64,000 bases of DNA from Variovorax sp. WDL1 (GCF_001541225.1 NZ_LMTS01000004.1:148136-212135); one strand, 5' to 3'; shown: positions 52,358 through 61,432, counted from the stretch's first letter. Notes: generated by a model not told the origin, from the sequence alone. Numbers and translations: made by a program.

Positions 52358-54246
52358 GCGCGTTTCTCCAGGACATACGCTGCCGCTTCGACCAGGGCGT
52401 CGTCCATCACACCGAGGCCCAGGTCGGCCATGACTTCGGGGGTCGAAGTGCCGAGTACAAGCTCCTCACGCCAGGTCTGGAAGCTCGAAAGGAAGAAGCA
52501 AGTGCGCGACGTGATGGCACCGACGCGCCCTCCGGGACGGAGCAGCTCAAGTCCGCGCTCCACGAATATCGCCAGCAAGTCGTTCTTACTGCGTGGGTAA
52601 GCCTTCGCCAGCTCATCCTTGCTCCCTGCCGCCAGGGCTCCGAACGGCGGATTCATCACGACAACGTCGAACACCTCGCGGCACAGGTCGATGAGCCGGA
52701 GTCCTTGCAATGCATCCTGGGCGAACAGCCGCCCCTGGTAGCTGGACTGCGCCGCATGAGCGAACTCGGACAGTGCCTCCCGCAGCCGTGCCTCGGCCTG
52801 GTGCCAGGCTTCCTGCTCCTGCTGCGCGAACAAGCCGGTCCCTTGGCCCAGATGAACGCGCCGGATCAGCCTAGGCAGTTCGTGCTCTACCTGCAAGAGC
52901 ACGCCCAGTTCGGGTAGGCCCTTGAGCATCTGCAGCGTCTTCTCGAACAGTTCCGCGTCCCACTTGTCCAGCTGGGACGCAAAGCGCTGCCTCAGCTCGC
53001 CCTCGGCCGGCGGCGCGATCGCTGCGATCACGTGGCCGCGGGCGATGGCGGGCCTGTCCTTGGCCTTGATGCCGGCCTCGTGCCACGCGCGCTGCGCGCG
53101 CAACCACAACGCGAGCGTTGCGATCTGCGCGGCGCGCGGGTCGATCTCCACGCCGTAGAGGTTGTGCTCGACGATCAGGCGCGGCACGTCCAGCAGAAAG
53201 TCTTGTTCGTCGGCGTAGGTCTGGGACAGCGGCTTCAATTCCGGCTGCGTACCGACCGGCACAGCGAGCGAGCCCGGCCCCTGCGCTTGCTCCCACTGCC
53301 AGGCTTCGCGGTAGATCTCGGCGAACAGGTCGAATGCGTACAGGCCGAAGTGCATGGAGCCGCAGGCCGGGTCCAGCAGCTTCAGGCTGCGCGGGTCGCG
53401 CAGGCGCTCGGCGGCTGGCGGGGCTTCGTCGGGCTTCACCAGCAGGTACTGGCAGCGCTCGCGCAACCCTGTCTGGCCGCCGGTGGCGTTGAACCACAGC
53501 CGGCCCAAGGTGTTGTCCACCAGGAACTCAACCACATAACGTGGCGTGAAGAACTGGTTGCGCACAGCCAGCTCACGGCTGTTGCGCGGCGCCTGGCTGG
53601 CTTCACGCATCGCGCGTCGTTCTTCCTTGGAGTTGAAGTATTGGTAGATCCAGCCCAGCGTCTCGTCGTCGCCCCACAGGGCGTCGATCTCGGGGTCGTT
53701 GACTAGTAACAGCAGCGCCAGCAGCGCGGCCTCGCGCGGGAACAACCGGCCCTGGGGCGAGAAGCGGTCGAACAGCGCCGGCAGGTCTTCGGCCAGTTCG
53801 TCAAACACGCTGAACAGGTAGGCGCGGTAGGCGTCGCCGGTCTCGCCCAGGCCGCTGCCGGCCAGGCGAGCATAGAGCTGGAAGCCCTTGGCCTGAAAGC
53901 CCTGGCCCACGGATTGGACGAGCAGACCGCGCGCCTCAGCCATGTGCAGCGCGGCCAGGCGGTTGAGCACGGTGAAGGACTGTTCGCGCACGATGCGATC
54001 CAGGCCCTGGGTGGTTGTGGCGTCGCCGCCGGCGCTGTAGTGGGCCAGCGTTTCGCGCAGGATGCGCGCGGTCTCGCGCTGGGCGTCATTGATGTGGCGC
54101 AGGCTCGCCAGCTCGGCCACGTCGCCCGAGGACGGGTCCATGCCGTAGTCGTTTTGCAGCTGGCGCGTGAACTCTTCTTCGAGCACGCGCCGCGCCTCGT
54201 TGACGAAGCGCTGGAGCCGGTTGCGGGTTGCTTGGTCGAAGGCCAT
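52354..54246 (-). CDS. pglX: PglX N-terminal half (adenine methyltransferase), separate ORF
   Basis: A 630-residue protein holding the catalytic part of the BREX adenine methylase. The SAM motif I is DPACGSMHFG (292-301) and the target-base motif IV is NPPF (532-535), preceded by FFTPRYVVEFLVDNTLGRLW. The ORF stops at AAAYVLEKRA, the point where single-chain PglX goes on into the specificity region. No frameshift trace is needed, because the next ORF starts by a 4-base overlap. The BREX methylase marks host DNA at one strand of a non-palindromic site. Confidence 0.88.
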   Translation of the reverse strand: MAFDQATRNRLQRFVNEARRVLEEEFTRQLQNDYGMDPSSGDVAELASLRHINDAQRETARILRETLAHYSAGGDATTTQGLDRIVREQSFTVLNRLAALHMAEARGLLVQSVGQGFQAKGFQLYARLAGSGLGETGDAYRAYLFSVFDELAEDLPALFDRFSPQGRLFPREAALLALLLLVNDPEIDALWGDDETLGWIYQYFNSKEERRAMREASQAPRNSRELAVRNQFFTPRYVVEFLVDNTLGRLWFNATGGQTGLRERCQYLLVKPDEAPPAAERLRDPRSLKLLDPACGSMHFGLYAFDLFAEIYREAWQWEQAQGPGSLAVPVGTQPELKPLSQTYADEQDFLLDVPRLIVEHNLYGVEIDPRAAQIATLALWLRAQRAWHEAGIKAKDRPAIARGHVIAAIAPPAEGELRQRFASQLDKWDAELFEKTLQMLKGLPELGVLLQVEHELPRLIRRVHLGQGTGLFAQQEQEAWHQAEARLREALSEFAHAAQSSYQGRLFAQDALQGLRLIDLCREVFDVVVMNPPFGALAAGSKDELAKAYPRSKNDLLAIFVERGLELLRPGGRVGAITSRTCFFLSSFQTWREELVLGTSTPEVMADLGLGVMDDALVEAAAYVLEKRA

Positions 54247-54248
54247 GC

Positions 54249-57200
54249 CTACTTTTGGCCCTCGGCCTTGCCCACGGTGAAGCTCAGTTCGACTTCGTCG
54301 TACAGGGCCAGCTGGGACTTGATCTCATGGAGCTGGCGGATCAGGTCGTCCAAGTCGGCGGGGCGGGTCAGCCTGGCCGGCAGGGGGACGGTCTTGCTCA
54401 GCTTCTTCGGGCCCGAGCCGCCGTCTGCCGCCTGTTCCTCTTCGACGCGCTTGCGCAGCCGTTCCTGGCCCTGGCGCTGGATGGACCGGCGCAGCTCGTC
54501 CACCGTGCTGGTGATTTCGTAGTCGCGGGACAGGAGCTTTTTCAAGCCGGCCAGGTCTGGCGTGGCAGTCAGGGCCAGCTTCTCCAGGCTGCTGACGGCG
54601 TTGCCGCGTTCTTCCTGCGTGTGTTCTCCCCACTCGGGCAGTCGCTGCAGCTCTTCGACGCCGTCCTTGATGCGCTGTTCCAACTGCTTGGCCAGCGTGA
54701 CGGAGGCGTCGCGGACCCGACCCTTCAGTTGGGTGAGCCGGGAGTTGAAGTCCGCCGCGTGCTTGTAGAAGTCTTGCCCGGCCAGGCGCTCGGCCAGGGC
54801 TTGCAGGTCTTCGGCGACTTCGGCGCACAGCGCTCCGGGAACGCCGGTGTCGGGCAGCACGTCGATCTCGCGCCGGTGCGCTTGCAGGTCGCGCAGCGTG
54901 GCGTCCAGGCCGTTGTCCAGCGCGCGCTTGACCTCTTGCGCCCACTTCAGGTTGTCGTAGAGGACCGAGGTTTCGGCGCCCAGGCGCTTGGGTGCGTCCG
55001 AGGCATCGGTGAGCAGGACATCGGCGATCTCATTGTTGAGTTCCAACACGCGGTCGGCGCCGGCCAGGCCGATGCCGCGCAGCCGCTCAGCGAGCGAGCC
55101 ATAGTCGTTCTGAAAGCGCAGGAAGAGCTTGCCCGCGGCCTTGCTGATCTCCTGCTCCAGCGGGATGACCGATTCGCCGGCGAGTTCGGTCAGGCGTTCG
55201 GCGGCACGCGCCAGGGCATCGTTCGTCGGGCGATCGTTGCGCAAGCTGACGCCGATCTTGTTGAACGATTGGTTGTTCTTCAGCGCGTCGATGGCCTGCT
55301 GTCCAGCGGCCGTGACCTGGCGGCCCGAGACGGTGAGCTTGATCTCGCCGGCCATCAACATGGCGGCGACGATGTAGCGCGTGGTGTCCGGCGACCAGCC
55401 AAACGGGTCGCTGCCGAAGTCGTCGATCAGACGCTTGCCTTCGACGTTGCCCCGCTTGTCGATGTAGTCGCGGATGCTGACCATGGCCTTGTGGTCGGTC
55501 TTGAACGTGGCGCGGCCAGCGGCCGACTGGACGAAGCTCAGGGGATCGAGCGCGCTGGTGATGGCAGCCGGGTTGGCGACCTTGAGGAACTTCTCGGCGG
55601 TATCGGTCGCCACGCGCACGGGGGCTTCGGCGAAGCGGTCGAAGACCTGGGTGGCCACGTCGTCCAACAGCTTCTTGCCTGCTTCCAGCAAGTCGGTGTG
55701 CAGGGCCGAGACGGCGGTTGGCTGGCCCCGGAAGACGAAGGAGCCGGCCTGCAAGGTCTGCTTGATCTTGCTCTTGAGCTCGCTGGCCAGTTTGGCGGCG
55801 CGGTCGAGCTGGCCGGTGCAGTAGTCCTTGACCTCTTGGTCCGGCTCGTTGCGGTGCAACTCGGCGATTCGGTGGCAGCGGTAGATCTCGCTCGCCAGGT
55901 CGTCCACGTCGGTGCTGCTGCGGGCCACCAGGCCGATGGTGTTGCGCGCGGCGCGGCTGCGCGAGTCTTCCAGCGCGCGAGTCTTGGCGGTTTCGTAGTC
56001 GCTGGCGGCCACCAGTTCGACCACGGTCTGGATTGGGTTCGTGTCGCCAGCCAGGCTCGTCATCGTGCTGCCCGTCTGGACCTTCAGGCCGGTGGCGACG
56101 GCCATGCTGCCGTGAAGGCTGACGCGCGGCAGCGGGTCGAAGGCTTCGCGCAAGGCGTCGTTGAAGATGCGCCTGACGTCCACCGAGCGCAGCGGGATGT
56201 CATCCCGTTCCTTCTGGATGTCGCGCAGCTTCTCGCTCAGGAAGACCAGGCTGCCGTCCTTCTCGCCCAGGGGAACGAAGTTGTTGGCAAGCATGTCGTC
56301 CACGGCCTTCTTGACCGCGTCGAGGCGGGAAGGCTCGGTGACTGAGGCGTGCATCAGGCTGGCGCAGTTCTGCACCGTGACCGGCAGGTTGCCCAGGATC
56401 TGCAGCACGGCCACCGTCTTGGCGATGTCCTTGTGAAGCTGCGAGTCCATGAACTGCATGTGGACGCTACCCACCGCGTGGTGGATGGACGGGAAGGCGC
56501 GGCGGATGTCCTTCTCGAGTTCGTCGTACAGCGTGACGGTGGTCGCGAGCCAGCCCACGGGCTGGTCGGCCATGGCCTTGGAGCCGCCTTCGCCCTTGAG
56601 AACGTCCTGGATCACCTTGATGGCGGAGCGCAGGCCGATGCCGCCGGTGGACTTGGCCAGCGCGCCCAGCAGGTGGAGCAGGATGTCGAAGTGCGCCGGC
56701 AGGAAGGGGTAGAGGTTGGTGAAGCTCTCCTTGCTGAAGTCGGCGTCGTAGTACTTGGCGTCTTGCAACTTGGTGTTGTGGCGCAGCGCTTGGCCGTGGG
56801 CGTCGAACAGCTTTCCGAGTTCGGCCTGGCCGGCGGGCGACTTGCCGAGCAGGCGGCGGTAGCAGATTTCCTTGATGTCGCTCGATTCCAGGTCGATCTG
56901 AATCGGGAAGCGGTCCTTCAGCTTGTAGAGCTTGTCGGAGTTGAGCGCGGCCCGCGGGTCGTCTTCGGTGAGCGTCTGCTGGGCGGTGGAGATGATCCAG
57001 ACCTTGCCGTCGCCCAGGCGCTTGAGATTCTTTGCCAGGCCGTCCAGGTTGAGGATGAGGTTGTCGCGCGCGGCCACGTACTGGCCGACTTCGTCCACGA
57101 TGAAGACGATGTGTTGACGGCCGCTCTTTTCGCGGACGATGTCGATCATCTCCTGGACGCGCTGGTCCTCGAATTTGAAGAAGCCTTCGGTGTTGGACGA

Positions 57201-57887
57201 GAAGGACTTGGCTTCGGGAAAGAGCCCCGGGTACATTTCGTGCGCAATCTTCGGGATCAGGCCGTCGATAGCGAGCGGGTTGTTCTGGATGCGCGCCCAG
57301 GTGGCGCCCGGCAGTGCCTTGGCAACGGCGTTGTGCAGTTCAGCGGTGCGGCCATCTTTCTCGACCATGCGCTCGAAGGCAAACACCTTCAGGTTATTCG
57401 AGTAGCCGGCCCAGGCAAGGACCTTGAAGTACAGGACGGTTGAGACTTCTTCCATCGTGGCGCCGGCTAGCATTTCGCTCGCCAGGTCGAGCATCACGAC
57501 GGCCGCGGGGAAACGCTGAGCTACGGTGTTGAGCAGTGCCTTGGTCTGCGGCGTGAGCAGACGGTCTTGCAGGTGTTTGAGGAACGGCACGCCGTCGATG
57601 AGTCGCTTGTCATCGAACGCGAGACCCAGGTACTTGGTGAACGAACTCTTGCCCGAGCCGTAGAAGCCCGAGACCCAGACGCCGACCTCGTTCTCGCCTC
57701 CGGTTTCCATGGCGAGTTGCATACGGTCGAGCAGCTTGTTGAACTGCTCGTCGATGCTCTCGGTGACGATGTATTCCGACACCTCGGACTTCAGGCGCTC
57801 GTCTTGCGAGACGCCGTAGGTGATGACCTTCTCGATCGTGCGGTAGATGTCTTTGCTCGGATCGAAGAGTGATCGAATCGTCGTCAT
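54249..57887 (-). CDS. brxC: BrxC (PglY-like) P-loop ATPase
   Basis: A 1212-residue ATPase. It begins MTTIRSLFDPSKDIYRTIEK at ATG 57887, with Walker A GFYGSGKSS at residues 74-82 and Walker B IVFIVDEVGQYVAARDN. Long helical and coiled segments follow. Length and N-terminus match type 1/6 BrxC. A TTG at 57929 would overlap the brxB stop (TTGA), but the ATG gives the conserved N-terminus. The pglX N half starts 2 bp after the stop. Confidence 0.92.
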   Translation of the reverse strand: MTTIRSLFDPSKDIYRTIEKVITYGVSQDERLKSEVSEYIVTESIDEQFNKLLDRMQLAMETGGENEVGVWVSGFYGSGKSSFTKYLGLAFDDKRLIDGVPFLKHLQDRLLTPQTKALLNTVAQRFPAAVVMLDLASEMLAGATMEEVSTVLYFKVLAWAGYSNNLKVFAFERMVEKDGRTAELHNAVAKALPGATWARIQNNPLAIDGLIPKIAHEMYPGLFPEAKSFSSNTEGFFKFEDQRVQEMIDIVREKSGRQHIVFIVDEVGQYVAARDNLILNLDGLAKNLKRLGDGKVWIISTAQQTLTEDDPRAALNSDKLYKLKDRFPIQIDLESSDIKEICYRRLLGKSPAGQAELGKLFDAHGQALRHNTKLQDAKYYDADFSKESFTNLYPFLPAHFDILLHLLGALAKSTGGIGLRSAIKVIQDVLKGEGGSKAMADQPVGWLATTVTLYDELEKDIRRAFPSIHHAVGSVHMQFMDSQLHKDIAKTVAVLQILGNLPVTVQNCASLMHASVTEPSRLDAVKKAVDDMLANNFVPLGEKDGSLVFLSEKLRDIQKERDDIPLRSVDVRRIFNDALREAFDPLPRVSLHGSMAVATGLKVQTGSTMTSLAGDTNPIQTVVELVAASDYETAKTRALEDSRSRAARNTIGLVARSSTDVDDLASEIYRCHRIAELHRNEPDQEVKDYCTGQLDRAAKLASELKSKIKQTLQAGSFVFRGQPTAVSALHTDLLEAGKKLLDDVATQVFDRFAEAPVRVATDTAEKFLKVANPAAITSALDPLSFVQSAAGRATFKTDHKAMVSIRDYIDKRGNVEGKRLIDDFGSDPFGWSPDTTRYIVAAMLMAGEIKLTVSGRQVTAAGQQAIDALKNNQSFNKIGVSLRNDRPTNDALARAAERLTELAGESVIPLEQEISKAAGKLFLRFQNDYGSLAERLRGIGLAGADRVLELNNEIADVLLTDASDAPKRLGAETSVLYDNLKWAQEVKRALDNGLDATLRDLQAHRREIDVLPDTGVPGALCAEVAEDLQALAERLAGQDFYKHAADFNSRLTQLKGRVRDASVTLAKQLEQRIKDGVEELQRLPEWGEHTQEERGNAVSSLEKLALTATPDLAGLKKLLSRDYEITSTVDELRRSIQRQGQERLRKRVEEEQAADGGSGPKKLSKTVPLPARLTRPADLDDLIRQLHEIKSQLALYDEVELSFTVGKAEGQK

Positions 57888-57925
57888 GTGGCGATCTTTG
57901 GTTCTTTGAGTGTGATTGCGTACGG

Positions 57926-58501
57926 TCAACCACCTACGTGGGCCGAGCGGTAGTTGCCGTCTTCCGGGTAGAAGCCCAAAAACTTGAGGCGCGTCTTGCC
58001 GGTGCGGACACCGGGGTACAAGAAGACGGTGGTCACGTGGAATCGGCCGTGGAGCTTGCTTTCAATGGCGCCGATGCGCAGGAAGGGATGAAGCGCTTCG
58101 AGGTCGGTGACGAGCAACAGCGCGTCTTTCTTGTCTTCAAGCGGCTGCAGGGCATCTTCCAGGCGCTTGAGCAGGCCGTCTTCGGCCGTCAGGATGTCGG
58201 CCAGCGACTTGTTGGTGCGGGCCCAGTTGAGTGGGGCTGCGCGGTCCTCGGCGACGCACAGCGGCCACAAGGGATCAGCCTTGAGCAGGGCCCAGACGTG
58301 CTCGGCGATGGAGAACTGGGTGACGTTCCAGCCTTCCTGGTGGAGCTTAGCGACCCAGGCCGCGGTCTGGCGCTTAGCTTCGAGAATCTGCTCGGGCGGA
58401 AAAACCAGGTAGAAGATGGGCTCGGAACTGGCGTGGCCCAGTTCCCGCCCGTGGCGAATGCGCTCGCGCAATTCGTCGAAGTCAGCTTTGAGCGAGGACA
58501 T
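57926..58501 (-). CDS. brxB: BrxB (DUF1788)
   Basis: A 191-residue BREX core protein. DUF1788 signatures include PIFYLVFPPEQILEAKRQTA, LLVTDLEALHPFLRIGAIE and the end GFYPEDGNYRSAHVGG. It has no known catalytic motif. The start overlaps the end of brxA by 20 bp, and the gene ends 38 bp before the chosen brxC start. Confidence 0.93.
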   Translation of the reverse strand: MSSLKADFDELRERIRHGRELGHASSEPIFYLVFPPEQILEAKRQTAAWVAKLHQEGWNVTQFSIAEHVWALLKADPLWPLCVAEDRAAPLNWARTNKSLADILTAEDGLLKRLEDALQPLEDKKDALLLVTDLEALHPFLRIGAIESKLHGRFHVTTVFLYPGVRTGKTRLKFLGFYPEDGNYRSAHVGG

Positions 58502-59267
58502 CGCAGAGCCCCTCCATGGTCTGATGCTTCCAGCTGATGCGGACCACGTCGCCCGCGGCCTGGACGATGAGCAGGCCCTTGAGCGAAAGCCGCTTCAGCT
58601 CTTCGAGCACGTCTTCACGGGCGAGACCGAAGAGCTTCCAGTCCTCGTGGGCAACGAGGGCGTTGTCGCCAACCCCGGCGTAGTGGAGTTCGTGCGCGAG
58701 GTAGGCTGCGACGGCGGGCGCAATTCGGTACGACAGGATGCGCCGACTGGAACGCGGGCCACGCTCCAGCAGGCCGTAGTCGGCACAACAGCCCGTGAGG
58801 TAGGCGGCGACGCGGCGCACCGTGGTGTCGGACCAGCGCTGGGCTGTCCTTCCGTCGTCGATACCGCGTTGGACGAACGCGCGCGCATCGTCGTTGGCGA
58901 TCTGCGTGTAACCGCCGGCATAGCGGGTCCAATAGACGCCGCGGACGAAGTCGCCCAGGATGGCACTGGCACGGCTGGTGTAGAGCAGCATCAGCTGGGT
59001 CATCTCGGCAGCGGGCAGTGCGCCGACCAAGCGCTTCAAGTGCATAGCCGGCCTGCCGCCATCGACCAGGTAGCGCGGGCCGAAGCACTCGACGACGATG
59101 TTGCGCAGCCGGCGCGCGGTGACGGCGGGAAAGCGCCCTGATGCGAGAGCGGCTTGTTGCAGTTGGACGGTGGACATGCCGGGCGACCAGAGTTCAAGAA
59201 GCAACTTCGTTTCGTTGACCAGTCCAAGACCTGCCTGGAGCTGCGTCGTGTAGGGTTTGCTAACGAC
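58482..59267 (-). CDS. brxA: BrxA (DUF1819)
   Basis: A 261-residue BREX core protein, DNA-binding in studied systems. The N-terminus KPYTTQLQAGLGLVNETKLL corresponds to the conserved BrxA opening, and the remainder is helical (LLYTSRASAILGDFVRGVYW, DTTVRRVAAYLTGCCADYGL). The GTG at 59267 is preferred. The frame is open to 59324, inside brxE. Start choice is uncertain because no clear ribosome site is seen. Confidence 0.87.
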   Translation of the reverse strand, partial: VVSKPYTTQLQAGLGLVNETKLLLELWSPGMSTVQLQQAALASGRFPAVTARRLRNIVVECFGPRYLVDGGRPAMHLKRLVGALPAAEMTQLMLLYTSRASAILGDFVRGVYWTRYAGGYTQIANDDARAFVQRGIDDGRTAQRWSDTTVRRVAAYLTGCCADYGLLERGPRSSRRILSYRIAPAVAAYLAHELHYAGVGDNALVAHEDWKLFGLAREDVLEELKRLSLKGLLIVQAAGDVVRISWKHQTMEGLCDVLAQS

Positions 59268-59272
59268 CACGA

Positions 59273-59773
59273 TCAGGGCGCAAGGTACGGATAGCTCTTG
59301 AGCTGGTTGTTGAAGGCCGACCAATAGACGCCGGCGATCTTGCGCAGCACGTCGTCGGTGGGCAGGTCGTGGATGTTGCCCACTGCTGTGGGCCCTTCCT
59401 TGTCCAGCCTAGTTCCACCCGCCAGTTGCTGGAGCGAGACCAGCGCCGCGTCCTTGCTCGCGGGCGGGCAAGAAGCGAACTCGTTGCCTTCAGGAGCGCG
59501 GATTAAGTGGTGAAGGTCCTGCTCCGCTTCTTCCGGTAGGCGGAACAGGTGATAGCTGCCGACGCTGAGGTGCTCGTCGTGCTGCCGTCGCGCAGCTTCG
59601 ACCACGCCGTGGTACTGCGCCAGGCGGGCCGACTTGGCGAATACGGGCTCCAGGAACAGGCGGCTCGATGATTCGTAGAAGGCTGTCGGCCACCAGCCTA
59701 GCTGAGCGCGCTCGCCCAGGTAGCCGGTCAGCAGGCGGAGCTGCAGAAGGGTTGGTAGGTAGGGTCGGCTCAT
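59273..59773 (-). CDS. brxE: BrxE-family protein
   Basis: A 166-residue protein starting MSRPYLPTLLQLRLLTGYLG at ATG 59773. The LRLL...LGE...GWW pattern, the alternation of helices and the block YHLFRLPEEAEQDLHH resemble BrxE, the marker of BREX type 6, which stands at the head of that operon just before brxA as here. Function is unknown in the family. It ends 5 bp before the chosen brxA start and follows brxR by 26 bp. The upstream in-frame part to 59959 lies in brxR and is not coding. Confidence 0.7.
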   Translation of the reverse strand: MSRPYLPTLLQLRLLTGYLGERAQLGWWPTAFYESSSRLFLEPVFAKSARLAQYHGVVEAARRQHDEHLSVGSYHLFRLPEEAEQDLHHLIRAPEGNEFASCPPASKDAALVSLQQLAGGTRLDKEGPTAVGNIHDLPTDDVLRKIAGVYWSAFNNQLKSYPYLAP

Positions 59774-59799
59774 TGAGTTGGTCTTGTTGTGTCGGCCAG

Positions 59800-60780
59800 T
59801 CAAGCGGGCAAACGGTTGACTACGAGCGCATCCTCGTGGCGCCTCCTCACGAGGTTTCTGAGGGGCGTGGGCTCGATCACCGCGACATGGCCGCCGTGGC
59901 GCAGGATGTCCATCGCGAGCTCGGTCTCGTCCGCGAAGGGGACTTGAAGCTCGTAGCAACCGTCATCCGTCCATCGGCTGCGCTGCTCCGGATGCCACTC
60001 CTCGCGGCTGACCCACTCCGCGGCCTTGGCGTCGAAACTGAGTATGGCCCAGTGGCGCATGCCTCCGGCGTAGATGCCGTAGCCGGCGTCCATTTCGGCT
60101 TCCAGCGTCTTGGCCGACAGGTCCTTGGCCTTGGCGTCCAGCAACTGGGCGTGTTCGATGGCGTCGAGGGCGAAGCGGCGCAGACCGTCGCTCTTGTGGC
60201 ACCAGGCGTCCAGGTACCAAGTGTTGCGGTGGTGGACGAGTCTCTGAGGCGAGACTTCGCGTTCGGTGACCTCACCTCGGCCGCGGGTGAGGTAGCGCAT
60301 TTTGACGCGTCGGCGCTTGACCAGTGCCTCGCCGACCAGCTCGAAGAATTTGCTGGGAACGGGGCGGCGCGCCGCGTTGATGATCTTGACGCGCTTGACG
60401 ATGGCTTGGGCTTCGCTATGGGTGGTGCCGAGCACGTCGTGGATGCGGTCCAGCAGCGGCTGGAGGTGACGGCTGAGCGTGCCTTGGTCGTCGATCTCAT
60501 TCAGCAACTGGTGCACCATGAGCAAGCTGTACAGCTCGCGCTCGTCGAACCACAGGCCCGGAAGCTCGTGCTTGGGGCCGCGCGTTTCTGACGCAATGCG
60601 GTAGCCGTTGACGTAGCGGTCGTATTCGATCGGGGCGCCAAGCTGGTCGCGCAGGTATTCCAGGTCGCGCTTCAGGGTCGCCGGGGAGATTTCGAGTTCG
60701 TCCAGCAGCGTCTGGAAGCTGACATGCCCGCGGTTGCGGATCAGCATTTCAATCTTGTAGACGCGGGCTGTCTTGGACAT
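59800..60780 (-). CDS. brxR: BrxR-type WYL-domain transcriptional regulator
   Basis: A 326-residue regulator. The N-terminal winged helix is TARVYKIEMLIRNRGHVSFQ and ISPATLKRDLEYLRDQLGAP. The WYL domain (RRVKMRYLTRG, VHHRNTWYLDAWCHKSDGLR) and the WCX C-terminal extension follow. BrxR proteins repress BREX operons by binding inverted repeats upstream of themselves, and a palindrome lies 47 bp before this start. The frame is open 251 codons further upstream (to 61533), but the ATG at 60780 gives the conserved N-terminus and normal length. Confidence 0.9.
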   Translation of the reverse strand: MSKTARVYKIEMLIRNRGHVSFQTLLDELEISPATLKRDLEYLRDQLGAPIEYDRYVNGYRIASETRGPKHELPGLWFDERELYSLLMVHQLLNEIDDQGTLSRHLQPLLDRIHDVLGTTHSEAQAIVKRVKIINAARRPVPSKFFELVGEALVKRRRVKMRYLTRGRGEVTEREVSPQRLVHHRNTWYLDAWCHKSDGLRRFALDAIEHAQLLDAKAKDLSAKTLEAEMDAGYGIYAGGMRHWAILSFDAKAAEWVSREEWHPEQRSRWTDDGCYELQVPFADETELAMDILRHGGHVAVIEPTPLRNLVRRRHEDALVVNRLPA

Positions 60781-60820
60781 TCGGCGCGATGAAGGATCGC
60801 TCAGGATTTGAGCCACTTCA

Positions 60821-60841
60821 ACTATAACTGTTCGTAACAGT
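60821..60841 (-). promoter_or_regulatory. BrxR operator candidate with overlapping -10 box
   Basis: Perfect inverted repeat ACTGTT-CGT-AACAGT at 60827-60841, 47 bp upstream of brxR. Directly beside it, the minus strand reads TATAGT (60826-60821), a reasonable -10 box. Repressor binding here would block the promoter of the whole BREX operon. No good -35 hexamer is seen, which suits a weak, tightly held promoter. Confidence 0.5.
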
Positions 60842-61432
60842 GAGTCGGAACGGGATTGCACGGCATCTAGCGTGGTAGCCCAGTTCGCGAGGCTAGCGCC
60901 TGACTCGCTCAGATTGTGAGCGAGTGAAAGCGGTCGACCGGATGCCGAACGATTCAGCGACACCCGAACATCAAACGCTGGCTGGCGGACATGGTGTTCG
61001 ACTCGACCGATGACGGCTTTCTTGACACCAACGCAGCCAACACGACCATCCGTCGGCTTCGTATCTGAACTCTGCCAGTCTGCCGACCGTTGATCGCGAG
61101 GTCGCCGAGGCCGCGCCGCAGGAGCTCGTGGGGGCAGCTGGGCGAAAATCACTGGGCGCGGCAGCTTGTTGTCCAGTGAAGCCAAGCAGTTTGGGGAGAG
61201 GCCGAAGATCGGCCGCTTTTTAGCGCGAATAACGGAACGCTCAGCCTGCATCCGCTCCACGTACCGGTCGAAAGCCCGCCGCGCCGCCTCGAAGGCCTCC
61301 GCCGGCCTCCCCAATGTCACTTCGGCCTCGCCCGCTGACAGCGCCAGGTCCAGCACCGCCTTGCGGATCGCATAGATCCGCTGAAGGACGAGGCCGTACC
61401 CGGCCGCCAGCAGCTTGGGCCGATTGCAACTG
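60842..61432. other. Right edge of the BREX operon, mixed remnants
   Basis: About 590 bases upstream of the BREX promoter with no confident gene. A 9-bp dyad ACTCGCTCA-GATTG-TGAGCGAGT lies at 60903-60925. On the minus strand, 61200-61420 reads as a possible helical fragment (YAIRKAVLDLALSAGEAEVT), and on the plus strand 60950-61068 ends in an open fragment (RWLADMVFDSTDDGFLDTNA) closed by TGA. Neither has a start or recognisable family. Confidence 0.4.

Noticed and set aside
50420-54246. PglX as a frameshifted pseudogene
   Set aside because: The two ORFs meet by a clean ATGA overlap like other gene pairs of this operon, and both halves keep their motifs.
54228-57443. Long plus-strand open frames (705 and 364 codons) opposite brxC
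   Set aside because: Translations lack any motif, while brxC on the other strand is unambiguous.
60950-61068. Plus-strand fragment ending IRRLRI then TGA
   Set aside because: Reads plausibly as a protein end but has no start and no recognised family; too short to call.
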